Below are positions 33,370 through 41,159 of a DNA stretch of 64,000 bases, piece after piece. Positions within the stretch are counted from its first letter, which is position 1, and every line of letters begins with the position of its first letter. A program made the position numbers and the translations under genes. The stretch comes from JANYHH01 sp965249745. GTDB lineage: Bacteria; Deinococcota; Deinococci; Deinococcales; JAAFIG01. The stretch is from positions 248,001 through 312,000 of the forward strand of contig OZ252252.1 of the NCBI GenBank assembly GCA_965249745.1. The letters run 5' to 3'. The notes under the pieces are model-generated. The model was given only the letters and a program-made list of their open reading frames with translations, made no database searches and was not told the origin of the DNA.

Positions 33370-33409
33370 GCATCTTGAAGTTTAGAGGGCGCAAAGCAGA
33401 ACGCAAAAG

Positions 33410-34246
33410 TTAAATTAGTTGAACCGGAACCTGAAGCTCAATCAGGAATTCCTCAGGCGTTTTCAAGGCGCTCAGAAACACTTGTCGGGTCGGACCCACG
33501 ATCTGATAACGATTGTCCTCGATCCACCCGTACAGCGCGGTGAAGGCTCGAGTCATCGGTTCACCGTCATACCGACCCTCGAAGATCAGACTGGCGGCTT
33601 CTGGCAGCGCGGGCAACTCGTAGACGCGCACCGCTTCGCTTTCAGGAATTGGTTTCTCGAGGTTCTGCGTCACCTCGGGTTCAGGGGTTTGGTTGTCGCT
33701 GCCTGCCTCGTGCCACAGGTTCGTTTGCGGCAACCCATAACTGGGACTGTCGGGCTTCAAGTGCTGTTTCAGATGGGCGTGAAGCAGGTCGTAATAGCCT
33801 TGAATGCTGCGCCAGCCCTCCGGGGTGCTGGTCTCGAGGGCTGGGTTTCGCACCGATGCCACGAGTTGAGATTTGACAGATTTCAGTTTCACAGCGTTCA
33901 TGGGTTCACCTCGTTCGATCAGTCGCAGCCGACTTTGCACGCGCAACAGGCGCGCCTGTTCGGAAGCGATGCGAGTTTGCAATTCGTTATATTTCAGCTC
34001 CAGCATGGTCTGCAACCGATCAGGGTTAGCATCAGCCATGAACCAGTCGGCGATTTGTGCCAGCGAAAAATCTAAGTCGCGCAAGCCCACGATCTGATGC
34101 AGCAACGGCAGTTGCCGTACCGAGTAGTAGCGGTAACCCGTTGCTTCATCCACCAGGTACGGCTTCACTAGACCCAACTCGTCATAATGCCGCAGCATCG
34201 CCACGGACACATTCGCCAACCGAGCGAACTCTCCTATTCGAATCAT
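33410..34246 (-). CDS. MerR-family regulator with GyrI-like effector domain
   Basis: 278 residues. The N-terminal winged helix reads I-G-E-F-A-R-L-A-N-V-S-V-A-M-L-R-H-Y-D-E, then L-G-L-V-K-P and G-Y-R-Y-Y-S-V-R-Q-L, the MerR signature. A coiled-coil helix follows (about 80-112). The C-terminal half (about 120-278) resembles the GyrI/BmrR drug-binding fold, with E-A-V-R-V-Y-E-L-P and F-T-A-L-Y-G-W-I. Such proteins sense lipophilic cations and twist promoter DNA to activate efflux genes; no efflux gene is adjacent. GGGAGAG precedes the ATG. A short palindrome lies immediately upstream. Confidence 0.85.
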   Translation of the reverse strand: MIRIGEFARLANVSVAMLRHYDELGLVKPYLVDEATGYRYYSVRQLPLLHQIVGLRDLDFSLAQIADWFMADANPDRLQTMLELKYNELQTRIASEQARLLRVQSRLRLIERGEPMNAVKLKSVKSQLVASVRNPALETSTPEGWRSIQGYYDLLHAHLKQHLKPDSPSYGLPQTNLWHEAGSDNQTPEPEVTQNLEKPIPESEAVRVYELPALPEAASLIFEGRYDGEPMTRAFTALYGWIEDNRYQIVGPTRQVFLSALKTPEEFLIELQVPVQLI

Positions 34247-34252
34247 CTCTCT

Positions 34253-34266
34253 CCCGACCGGTCAGG
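34253..34266. promoter_or_regulatory. Near-perfect 14-bp palindrome before the merR-type gene
   Basis: CCCGACCGGTCAGG (one mismatch in the arms) sits 7-20 bases upstream of the start codon and overlaps the ribosome site. It could be an autoregulatory site, but the usual MerR position between -35 and -10 cannot be shown. Confidence 0.25.
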
Positions 34267-34403
34267 GCTTCTCTCGAGCGCTCAGAGACAGGATGCACCC
34301 TGAGACGGCCTGAGAGTCAAGCGCTCAGATGGCTCGAGATTGAGTGTAATAACGAGCTTGGCTTCGAGTGTTCCCTGAAGGCTTAGTCGGGTTCAATCAA
34401 ACC

Positions 34404-34721
34404 TCAGGAATCCCAGACGCCCCAGGTTACAAACTCCGCAAACGAACCCGTGAATTCCAAAGTCGGATGATTCGGAACTTCTTGCCCCATGCGCCACGTC
34501 AGATGCACGACGCTGAACAGAGATAGCTCGGACAAATGCTGCACCAACACGTCATCGTTGCCCCCGCAATCCGCGATCACGCGCACCGGGATTCCGGCGA
34601 GCGGGTGAACTTGTGGATTCTCAATCGGCAGCTCGAGTTCGTATTCGCGCTGAATGAATTCAGACTCTTCAGGACTGAGAATCCTCCAGCCCTCCGGTAA
34701 ATCCTGCCTCTCAAGGCTCAT
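34404..34721 (-). CDS. Unrecognised small protein coupled to recR
   Basis: 105 residues, acidic, no signal peptide or membrane segment. Readable segments include L-P-E-G-W-R-I-L-S-P-E-E-S-E-F, G-I-P-V-R-V-I-A-D-C-G-G-N-D-D and V-V-H-L-T-W-R. The beginning is reminiscent of small proteins with a SUKH-like fold, but the match is too weak to name. Its start overlaps the recR stop by four bases, so it is translated from the recR transcript. A link to recombination repair is only positional. Confidence 0.6.
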   Translation of the reverse strand: MSLERQDLPEGWRILSPEESEFIQREYELELPIENPQVHPLAGIPVRVIADCGGNDDVLVQHLSELSLFSVVHLTWRMGQEVPNHPTLEFTGSFAEFVTWGVWDS

Positions 34722-35344
34722 TGCACCTTCTGCCGTCCGGCAATCGCCCGTCCGAGCGTCACCTCGTCGGCGTACTCGAGCGACCCGCCGACCGGCAGGC
34801 CGTACGCGATTCGGGTCACGTTCGCGCCCATCGGTTCTAACTGGCGTTGCAGGTACATGCTGGTCGCGTCGCCCTCCACGGTCGTGCTGGTCGCCAGGAT
34901 GATCTCCAAGGACAGCGGTTTTCCGTCTTCTTGTTGGGCTTTTCTGTCCATGACGCGTTTCGTCAAACCGGGAATTTTCAGTTGCTCCGGCCCGATGCCG
35001 TTCATGGGACTGAGCGCCCCATGAAGCACGTGGTACAAGCCGCCGAACTCGCCGCTGCGTTCAATCGCGATCACGTCACCGGGTTCTTCCACGACGCAGA
35101 TCACCTCCTGATCCCTGGTTGAATCGCTGCACACTGCGCACAGGTCGGTGTCGGTCACGTTGTAACAGACCGGGCAGAGTTTCAGGACTTGTTTCGCCTC
35201 AAGGATGGCTTGGGCAATCGCTTCGACCTCTTCTTTGGGTTGCGCGAACAGGTAGAACGCCAGTCGTTGCGCGCTTTTCGGGCCGACACCGGGCAGGCGC
35301 GACAGTTCACGGATCAGTTGGATCAGGGCATTGGGGTATTTCAA
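34718..35344 (-). CDS. recR: RecR recombination mediator
   Basis: 208 residues. The N-terminal helix-hairpin-helix reads L-S-R-L-P-G-V-G-P-K-S-A-Q-R, the zinc finger has C57, C60, C69 and C72, then a Toprim domain with V-V-E-E-P-G-D and H-V-L-H-G-A-L-S-P-M-N-G, and the C-terminal R-I-A-Y-G-L-P-V-G-G-S-L-E-Y-A-D. It acts with RecF and RecO to load RecA on SSB-coated gaps and forms a clamp-like tetramer in Deinococcus. The start is TTG at 35344 with a TAAAAT box eight bases upstream. Confidence 0.95.
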   Translation of the reverse strand: MKYPNALIQLIRELSRLPGVGPKSAQRLAFYLFAQPKEEVEAIAQAILEAKQVLKLCPVCYNVTDTDLCAVCSDSTRDQEVICVVEEPGDVIAIERSGEFGGLYHVLHGALSPMNGIGPEQLKIPGLTKRVMDRKAQQEDGKPLSLEIILATSTTVEGDATSMYLQRQLEPMGANVTRIAYGLPVGGSLEYADEVTLGRAIAGRQKVQ

Positions 35345-35352
35345 AGTTTCTG

Positions 35353-35358
35353 ATTTTA
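35353..35358 (-). promoter_or_regulatory. -10 box before recR
   Basis: TAAAAT on the minus strand lies eight bases before the TTG start at 35344, close to leaderless spacing. Confidence 0.45.
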
Positions 35359-35454
35359 CCGTTTTGGGAGCGAAACACCAAAGTCTGAAACCGCAATCTT
35401 GGCGTCAGCGCCCAGCGTTACACGAAGCCTGGCCTGATTCACCCCGGTCTGCCG

Positions 35455-35460
35455 TACACT
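35455..35460 (+). promoter_or_regulatory. -10 box for the leaderless secreted-protein gene
   Basis: TACACT, then six bases containing part of a CTCGAG, then the ATG at 35467. Confidence 0.6.
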
Positions 35461-35466
35461 CGAGGC

Positions 35467-36618
35467 ATGACGATTCGGCGCTTTTTGGTCGGTTTGGCTT
35501 TCACGGCTGGCGCGGTAGTCCTCGTTAGTTCCTCGAGGGCCGCCCTAACCCCCTCGAGTCCGCAGGCACTTCAAGGTGTTTACGTCGGGACGCTCGGCGC
35601 ATCGGCAGTTGTCGTGCACCTGGAAGCGGTCTCCACCGGTGACGATAACGCCTACGGGTACTACTACTATCGGCAGCACGGGCGCGACATTGAAATCAGC
35701 GGTTCGTTAAAGGGAAACGTCCTCAACCTGGTGGAGAGGCAGGTGCGTGACGATCCTCGAGCGCGAATTGCGTTGAAATCGCAGGCGGATGGGTTCACGG
35801 GTTCCTGGACGGATTTGAAAAACCCGAAACGAATTCTTCCAATCGCCTTGCGCCGTTTCACCACGGCTGATCTGGCAAAGCTCAACCTGTCCGCGACGCC
35901 CGCCGTGACCGCCTGGCAACGCCAGTCGCCCTTCGATGCGTTGCGCTTCGACCTGCCGTTCAAAACGCTGGACACGGCTCGCGTCAGCGGTCAGCGCGTG
36001 ACGTGGACCTTGGAGCCGAAATCCAAGGTTCGCTTCCCGCGCCTGCCGGACGCGACGCAGCGCGTCAACCAGACGTTGTTGCTGGAGCATTACCGGCTGG
36101 CTTCCGGGGCGTTGCAGTGCCCGCAACCGGATGGGTACAGCTATAACACCGAGGTTCGGCTGTTCTTCGGGCGGTTGTTCAGCCTGGCGGGGCGGGAGGA
36201 TTACGATTGCGGCGGGGCGCACCCGGACGGCGGGCCGGATAACTTCACACTAGACTTAGAAACCGCGAAAGCCTTGAAGCTCGAGGATCTGTATCGGTTC
36301 ATCCCGCTACCGGTCCCGAAAAATGAGGACTCCGAAGCCTTCGACGCGTATCGTTCGGCTCGCGCCAAAGTTGTGAAAAAGCTGATTTTGGCGCAGTACG
36401 GGTCGTTCACGAAGAATGTGGGTGCGGAATGCAAGGACGCGTATCAGGATCAGGACCCGATCGGTGATCCGTTCTCGTTTCTGAGCTGGTATCTGACGCC
36501 GAAAGGTCTGGTCGTGCAATCCTCGTTCCCGCACGTGGCATCCGTCTGCGAGGACGATTTCGAGTTGCCGTACGCGGCGATCAAGTCCTACCTGACCGCC
36601 AACAGCCCGCTCAAATAA
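35467..36618 (+). CDS. Secreted protein of unknown function with RsiV/DUF3298-like C-terminus
   Basis: 383 residues. A signal peptide (about 1-26, ending S-S-R-A-A) is followed by an N-terminal beta-rich region (about 35-125; G-V-Y-V-G-T-L-G and Y-G-Y-Y-Y-Y-R) that resembles small periplasmic barrels. The C-terminal half (about 190-375) has Y-S-Y-N-T-E-V, P-D-G-G-P-D-N-F-T-L-D-L, L-K-L-E-D-L-Y and a final W-Y-L-T-P-K-G-L-V-V, a pattern like the DUF3298/RsiV domain. Cysteines suggest disulfides outside the cytoplasm. No catalytic motif is recognised. It is leaderless, with TACACT six bases before the ATG. Confidence 0.7.
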   Translation: MTIRRFLVGLAFTAGAVVLVSSSRAALTPSSPQALQGVYVGTLGASAVVVHLEAVSTGDDNAYGYYYYRQHGRDIEISGSLKGNVLNLVERQVRDDPRARIALKSQADGFTGSWTDLKNPKRILPIALRRFTTADLAKLNLSATPAVTAWQRQSPFDALRFDLPFKTLDTARVSGQRVTWTLEPKSKVRFPRLPDATQRVNQTLLLEHYRLASGALQCPQPDGYSYNTEVRLFFGRLFSLAGREDYDCGGAHPDGGPDNFTLDLETAKALKLEDLYRFIPLPVPKNEDSEAFDAYRSARAKVVKKLILAQYGSFTKNVGAECKDAYQDQDPIGDPFSFLSWYLTPKGLVVQSSFPHVASVCEDDFELPYAAIKSYLTANSPLK

Positions 36619-36657
36619 ACCTCGAGCACTCAAGTTAAACCCTGAACGCTCGAGGTT
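36618..36657. terminator. Bidirectional hairpin between convergent genes, with CTCGAG in both arms
   Basis: AACCTCGAGC at 36618-36627 pairs perfectly with GCTCGAGGTT at 36648-36657 across a 20-base loop, exactly in the gap between the secreted-protein gene and homoisocitrate dehydrogenase. No strong T-tract follows. Confidence 0.5.
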
Positions 36658-36663
36658 GAAAAG

Positions 36664-37689
36664 TTATGCGCCCTTGTAGGCTTCCAAAATCACGTTCGCA
36701 AAATCGTTCGTGCTGGCCGTGCCGCCCAAGTCTCGAGTGCGCGGGCCGTGTTCCAAGGCGATGTCCACCGCCCGCTCGAGTCGGTCGGCAGTGGCAGACT
36801 CATTGATGTGCCGTAGCATCAGCGCCGCCGCCAGCACGGTTGCGGTCGGATTGGCGATGCCTTGACCCGCAATGTCCGGGGCTGAACCGTGAACGCTCTC
36901 GAAGACCGCGTACTGATCGCCGATGTTGGCGCTGGCGGCGATGCCCAACCCGCCGACCAAGCCAGCCGTCAGGTCGCTGATGATGTCACCGAACAGGTTG
37001 GTCGTGACGATCACGTCGAACTGCTCCGGGCGCGTCACGAGTTGCATGGCGCAGTTGTCAATGATGATGTCCCGCGTGTGAACGTTCGGGTAGGCGGCGG
37101 CCGCGGCTTTGGCGGTGTTTAGGAACAAGCCCTGGGTCATCGGCAGGACGTTCGCCTTGTGCGCGATGTGTAACTGCTTTCTGGCGCGGCTGCTGGCCAA
37201 GCGCACCGCGTAATCCCCGATCCGTTGCGAGGCGCGCTTGGTGATGACCGTATCGGCAATCGCCATCTCGCCGTTCATGTAGGTGCGTTCCTGCTCCACG
37301 TACAAGCCTTCGGTGTTCTCGCGCACGACGATCAGGTTGACCCCGGCGCGTGAGCCGGGAACCGGGTGATGCACGGCCGGGCGGACGTTGGCGTAGAGGT
37401 CCAAGGCGCGACGCATGTAGCGGATCGCGCCACGAAAACCGGGAACCTTGGCGCTCGGGCTGGTGGCCGCGCCGAACAGCGTGGCTTCCGTACCTTTCAC
37501 AGTCTCTAAGGTCGCGTCGGGGATGCTGTTACCGGTCCGCTCAAACAACTCCCAGCCCGCCTCGGCGTGAACCCAGGAGAATTCCAATTCTCCGCTGATC
37601 TGAATGCCTTCCAGCACGGTTTTGGCGGCGCGAATGACCTCGTGCCCGATGCCGTCGCCCTCTATCAGTGTGATCGTGTGCTTTGCCAT
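36664..37689 (-). CDS. hicdh: Homoisocitrate dehydrogenase (lysine biosynthesis, aminoadipate route)
   Basis: 341 residues from the ATG at 37689, which has AGAGGGA at good spacing; an ATG eight codons upstream lacks one. It is a beta-decarboxylating dehydrogenase: I-E-G-D-G-I-G-H-E-V front, V-R-E-N-T-E-G-L-Y-V, H-K-A-N-V-L-P-M-T-Q-G-L-F, the N-L-F-G-D-I-I-S-D metal loop, and F-E-S-V-H-G-S-A-P-D-I-A-G. A-T-L-F-G-A-A-T-S-P and F-R-G-A-I-R-Y (R90) closely follow the Thermus homoisocitrate dehydrogenase as I recall it, rather than LeuB or Icd. It converts homoisocitrate to 2-oxoadipate with NAD+. No other lysine genes are adjacent. Confidence 0.9.
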   Translation of the reverse strand: MAKHTITLIEGDGIGHEVIRAAKTVLEGIQISGELEFSWVHAEAGWELFERTGNSIPDATLETVKGTEATLFGAATSPSAKVPGFRGAIRYMRRALDLYANVRPAVHHPVPGSRAGVNLIVVRENTEGLYVEQERTYMNGEMAIADTVITKRASQRIGDYAVRLASSRARKQLHIAHKANVLPMTQGLFLNTAKAAAAAYPNVHTRDIIIDNCAMQLVTRPEQFDVIVTTNLFGDIISDLTAGLVGGLGIAASANIGDQYAVFESVHGSAPDIAGQGIANPTATVLAAALMLRHINESATADRLERAVDIALEHGPRTRDLGGTASTNDFANVILEAYKGA

Positions 37690-38166
37690 GTGCTTCCCTC
37701 TGGCTCCCAACATTCTGAGCCTATCATCGCCCGAAATCCTCGAGGCTGCCCATAAAGCCTAAGCGTCGGCCACCCAGCAAGCAAGCTGTTTCTACTCGAG
37801 TGACGACACGGTTGACCTCTACCGCACGGAGCTGCGTTGAGTCACTTTGGAGTTTCCGAAACAGTCCTGTCAGACTCGAGTAATGCTAGATTTTTGCTAC
37901 TCTCCGAGGTCAATCTCGAGCGTGCGGCAGTAAGAATTTGCTCATGTGGACGAATCTTCCTTCGCCCTGACGAGAAGGCACAGAAGAGGTCGGCGGGTTT
38001 GCGGTTCGCAGAAACCTTGTGAGATCTAAACGTCGTTTCATCTCTAGGGTAACCTTATTTTCACGGCTCGAGTTTGGAGCAAGCCTCGCAGCACAGTCGC
38101 TCGAGTGTCGTTGCGGTCGCCCTGACATGTCTTTGTTGCACCACAAATTTTTAGGGTTGAACTCCG
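37690..38166. other. Intergenic stretch between divergent genes
   Basis: About 477 bases between the start of homoisocitrate dehydrogenase and the lipocalin-like gene. Small open frames exist on both strands (37837-38022 plus, 37910-38146 minus), but neither has a ribosome site or a -10 box at leaderless distance, and neither reads like a protein. It contains six or so CTCGAG copies, two of them within 37785-37885 in the form ACTCGAGT. No terminator or RNA gene was recognised. Confidence 0.5.
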
Positions 38167-38172
38167 TACACT
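38167..38172 (+). promoter_or_regulatory. -10 box for the leaderless lipocalin-like gene
   Basis: TACACT, then six bases, then the ATG at 38179. No ribosome-binding sequence is present. Confidence 0.6.
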
Positions 38173-38178
38173 AACGTC

Positions 38179-39276
38179 ATGAAACGCGTCTTGCTCTTCG
38201 GTCTGACCGCCCTCCTGGCCGCCTGCGCCCCGGCCACACCGCGCAACCTCGAGCCGTTCGTGGAACGCAAACCCGACCCGGTGTTGGATCAGGGGGCGCA
38301 TCGCTCGCCGGTCGAATGGTGGTATTTGAACGGGCATCTGACGACGCCGAGCGGTGACAAGGGGATCGCGGGCGCGATTTTCCAGGCCTACATCCCGGAC
38401 GGAACCTCGTATAACCTGGCGCAGCTCTATCCGGGCGCGTTTTACTTCGGGCATTTCGGTGTGTTGGACAAGACATCTGGCAAATTCGAAACCGCTGAAC
38501 TGAGCAGCCTGCCTCGAGCCAAAGCGGACATCGCCGTGAAAGCCGCCAGCGCCTCGGAGGAACGCATGGACGTGCGCTTGGGCGGTTGGCGCATGACGCG
38601 GGAGGCGGACGGCACGTACACCGCCAAATTTGATGTGCGCGGCAAGAGTGCGGTTGATCTGAAACTCCGACCGACGCGCCGCGAAGCGATTCACGGGCCC
38701 GGCTGGAGCGGTACGGCCCAGACCGGCAGGATGTACTACTACAGCGCCACCAGGCTCGAGGTGTCTGGCACGATGGACGGTCAGCCGGTCGGTGGCATCG
38801 CCTGGTTCGATCATCAATGGGGCGGGCAGGGCGGCGATGGCAGTTCCAACATCACGCCGCGCTGGGACTGGTTCTCCCTGCAATTGGCAGACGGGCGCGA
38901 CATGATGATTTACCGAGTCAGAAACGCCAGTGGTGGTATTGCCGATCAGTTCGCCAGCATCGTCAACCCGGATGGCAGCACCACGGAGGATCGCAACGTG
39001 GTCATGTCGCCCTGGCACTGGTGGACTTCAGCCAAGTCCAACGGACGCTACCCGATCAACTGGTGGATCAAGCTCTCCGACGGGACCAGCCTGACGGTTC
39101 GGGCGGCCGTGCCGGATCAGGAAGTGGAATCCAGGGCCACGGCGGGCTTCAACTACTACGAGGGCGCGGTCGGCGTTGGCGGCAGCGTCAAAGGCGTTGG
39201 GTATATGGAGTTGACCGGGTACACGCCGCAGACCAACCCATTCGTCAACCCGCTGAGCGGCTTCAGTCAGAAGTGA
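38179..39276 (+). CDS. Lipocalin-like lipoprotein (CrtC / AttH hydratase-type fold)
   Basis: 365 residues. A lipoprotein signal L-L-A-A-C puts the modified cysteine at 16. The mature part has the double beta-barrel signatures of the carotenoid 1,2-hydratase/AttH family: S-P-V-E-W-W-Y-L-N-G-H-L, Y-Y-Y-S-A-T-R-L, G-G-I-A-W-F-D-H-Q-W-G and W-D-W-F-S-L-Q-L. CrtC members hydrate carotenoids, while others bind or modify lipids or secondary metabolites. A membrane-anchored protein of this fold could act on carotenoids in the cell envelope, but no carotenoid gene is nearby and the reaction is not established. Leaderless start. Confidence 0.85.
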   Translation: MKRVLLFGLTALLAACAPATPRNLEPFVERKPDPVLDQGAHRSPVEWWYLNGHLTTPSGDKGIAGAIFQAYIPDGTSYNLAQLYPGAFYFGHFGVLDKTSGKFETAELSSLPRAKADIAVKAASASEERMDVRLGGWRMTREADGTYTAKFDVRGKSAVDLKLRPTRREAIHGPGWSGTAQTGRMYYYSATRLEVSGTMDGQPVGGIAWFDHQWGGQGGDGSSNITPRWDWFSLQLADGRDMMIYRVRNASGGIADQFASIVNPDGSTTEDRNVVMSPWHWWTSAKSNGRYPINWWIKLSDGTSLTVRAAVPDQEVESRATAGFNYYEGAVGVGGSVKGVGYMELTGYTPQTNPFVNPLSGFSQK

Positions 39277-39435
39277 GTCTCACCCGTTTGGGAGTCGTGA
39301 CTGCTCCCGTCGCGCCCCATGCCATCACACCAAAAAATAGCGAGTGACTGAGCCTGGTCTCGTGTTCCCTCGAGTCTGCGATGGGCGAGTGGTTGACCTC
39401 AACCGCGCTTCAGCCTGTGGGAGCAGACTTCATGC

Positions 39436-39714
39436 ATGATCGAAGAAGCCACCGCCGAAAACATTGAAGCCTTGGACCTGGAAGAGAACGAACTCGAGGG
39501 GCAAGCCGAGGAAGCCTCCAATTCCGCGATGGACGAAGCGAATTTCTCGTATATGGAGGACCCCGAACCACAGGACGGCGTGAACGCCTTGCGCGCCGCC
39601 AGGGGTCCGGGGTCCACCGAGGAAAACACCAATCCCGCCATGCTGGACGAGGAACTGCCGGATCGAATGATTGAGGACGAGGACAGCGATCCCGTGGGTA
39701 ACGACGAGGATTGA
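39436..39714 (+). CDS. Small highly acidic protein of unknown function
   Basis: 92 residues, more than a quarter Asp or Glu, with almost no hydrophobic core (E-A-L-D-L-E-E-N-E-L-E-G, D-E-E-L-P-D-R-M-I-E-D-E-D). It is likely disordered and soluble. No family was recognised. Its TGA at 39712 is followed at once by the TAGACT box of the methyltransferase gene. Acidic composition suits binding of basic partners or DNA mimicry, but nothing in the sequence proves that. The ribosome site before its ATG is weak. Confidence 0.6.
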   Translation: MIEEATAENIEALDLEENELEGQAEEASNSAMDEANFSYMEDPEPQDGVNALRAARGPGSTEENTNPAMLDEELPDRMIEDEDSDPVGNDED

Positions 39715-39720
39715 TAGACT
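39715..39720 (+). promoter_or_regulatory. -10 box for the leaderless methyltransferase gene
   Basis: TAGACT, then six bases, then GTG at 39727. It begins directly after the stop codon of the acidic-protein gene. Confidence 0.6.
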
Positions 39721-39726
39721 AGCCCG

Positions 39727-40731
39727 GTGAGTCCGATCTTCACCGCCGCTCGAGAGGCTGACCTGCTCTCTGAGCGGCTTTTGCTCGCCACGGCAAAGCG
39801 CGAAACGTTGGCGGCAGACCCGGAGACGACCGCCTACCGACTGGTGAACGGCGTGGGCGACGGTCTCGAGGGGTTGACGTTGGATCATTTCAACGGTGTG
39901 CTGGTCGCCTCCCTGTACGAAGACTTAGCTGAATCTCAGGAAGATGCCTTGATAGAGGTGATCGCCACCGCCTTGCAGCCGCGCAGCCTCTACCTGAAGC
40001 GCCGCCCGAGGGAGGCTCGAGTCGTGGCCAGCACGCGGCGGGACGAACTCGCGCCGGATGCGCCTGCCTCTGGGGACGCGGTGAAGGAACTGACCGTCTC
40101 AGAGAACGGTGTGAAATACCGGATTCGTCCCGGCGGGGATCTCAGCCTCGGATTGTTCCTGGACATGCGCGAACCGAGGGCTTGGCTGCGGCACCATGTT
40201 GAGAGTCGCACGGTGCTGAACAGCTTCGCGTACACCTGCGGCTTTGGCGCAGTCGCCACCCTCGGCGGCAGTGCCAGGGCGGTCAACCTCGATCTCTCGA
40301 GACGTGTGCTGGACTGGGGCGAAGAGAATTACCGTTTGAACGCTCTGGTTCCGAAGCGCTTTGACTTTATTGCGGGCGATGTCTTCGACTGGTTCACGCG
40401 GCTCTCGCGGCGCGAGGATCGGTTTGGCTGCGTCATCCTGGACCCGCCGAGCTTCGCCACCAGCAAATTCTCGCGGTTCTCGGCGGCCGCCAATTACGAT
40501 GAGTTGGTGGAACGCGCCGCGTCACTCCTAAAGCCGGACGGCTTATTACTGGCGTGCTGCAACCACGCGAAGCTCGAGCGACGCATGTTCTTGGCGGCGA
40601 TCAAGCGCGGTCTGCAACGCGCCGGTCGCGGCTATAACTTGCTCGCCAGTCTGGGTCAATCCGAGACTGATTTCCCTGTGCCGGACGACCTGGAACCGCC
40701 CTTGAAAGTCTTTGCGCTCGAGCTGAGCTGA
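39727..40731 (+). CDS. Class I SAM-dependent rRNA methyltransferase, RlmI/RlmK-like
   Basis: 334 residues starting at GTG, fixed by the -10 box six bases upstream. The N-terminal part (about 1-130) resembles the spacer region of RlmI-type enzymes, with Y-R-L-V-N-G-V-G-D-G-L-E-G-L-T-L-D, which normally follows a PUA domain; here the PUA domain seems short or missing. Motif I is V-L-N-S-F-A-Y-T-C-G-F-G and motif IV is V-I-L-D-P-P-S-F-A-T, followed by L-L-A-C-C-N-H-A. D-P-P-S and paired cysteines are typical of cytosine-C5 RNA methyltransferases of COG1092. The modified base is unknown. Confidence 0.85.
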   Translation: MSPIFTAAREADLLSERLLLATAKRETLAADPETTAYRLVNGVGDGLEGLTLDHFNGVLVASLYEDLAESQEDALIEVIATALQPRSLYLKRRPREARVVASTRRDELAPDAPASGDAVKELTVSENGVKYRIRPGGDLSLGLFLDMREPRAWLRHHVESRTVLNSFAYTCGFGAVATLGGSARAVNLDLSRRVLDWGEENYRLNALVPKRFDFIAGDVFDWFTRLSRREDRFGCVILDPPSFATSKFSRFSAAANYDELVERAASLLKPDGLLLACCNHAKLERRMFLAAIKRGLQRAGRGYNLLASLGQSETDFPVPDDLEPPLKVFALELS

Positions 40732-40763
40732 TCTATACTGCGTCTATCGGGAGGAGAATTATC

Positions 40764-41159
40764 GTGGCGCACCCGTACCATCACGCCGTCTCGAGCGCCA
40801 GGAAGCACGGCGGTCAAGCGCAGGATTACCAGGCGATTCACGACTGGTTCGATCAGACCAAGGCGCATCTGGCAGACGTGCGACACCGTGCGATTCTGCA
40901 TTCCAGTTTCGGGATTTTCCTGTGCGAACAGGTCTTCGGGCCCACGCTGACCAACAGCGATGGCAAGGTCGTCCCGGTGCGTTTGCTGGGTGAGCAGCAC
41001 GTCAAGGAGGACATGGGCGGGCGGATTCCCAGCGTGCAGGACTGGCTCGGGGAGTTGCCGTTGCGTCCGTGGATGTCGGTCGGTGCTCGAGGTTTGCGGG
41101 TTTCACAGGAAGAAGTTTTGCAGGCAAAAAACCCCCGCAGGAAGAAACCCGATGAATGA
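40764..41159 (+). CDS. DUF6915-like protein
   Basis: 131 residues starting with GTG behind GGGAGGAG. M-A-H-P-Y-H-H-A-V-S-S-A-R-K-H-G-G, D-W-F-D-Q-T-K-A-H, H-R-A-I-L-H-S-S-F-G-I-F and L-G-E-Q-H-V-K-E-D-M-G-G-R-I-P-S are the conserved blocks of DUF6915 as I know it. Four or more conserved His plus an Asp could form a metal site, an inference. No catalytic function is known. It overlaps the next gene by eight bases and begins a four-gene chain of overlapping frames that ends in a large kinase/WD40 protein. Confidence 0.7.
   Translation: MAHPYHHAVSSARKHGGQAQDYQAIHDWFDQTKAHLADVRHRAILHSSFGIFLCEQVFGPTLTNSDGKVVPVRLLGEQHVKEDMGGRIPSVQDWLGELPLRPWMSVGARGLRVSQEEVLQAKNPRRKKPDE

Noticed and set aside
37837..38146. 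Small genes in the long gap before the lipocalin-like gene
   Set aside because: Two open frames of 61 and 78 codons overlap on opposite strands; neither has a ribosome site, -10 box at leaderless distance or a protein-like sequence.
39436..39714. Acidic protein as a DNA-mimic anti-restriction or anti-repressor protein
   Set aside because: Composition alone is not enough; no mobile element or restriction gene is adjacent and no family match is recognised.
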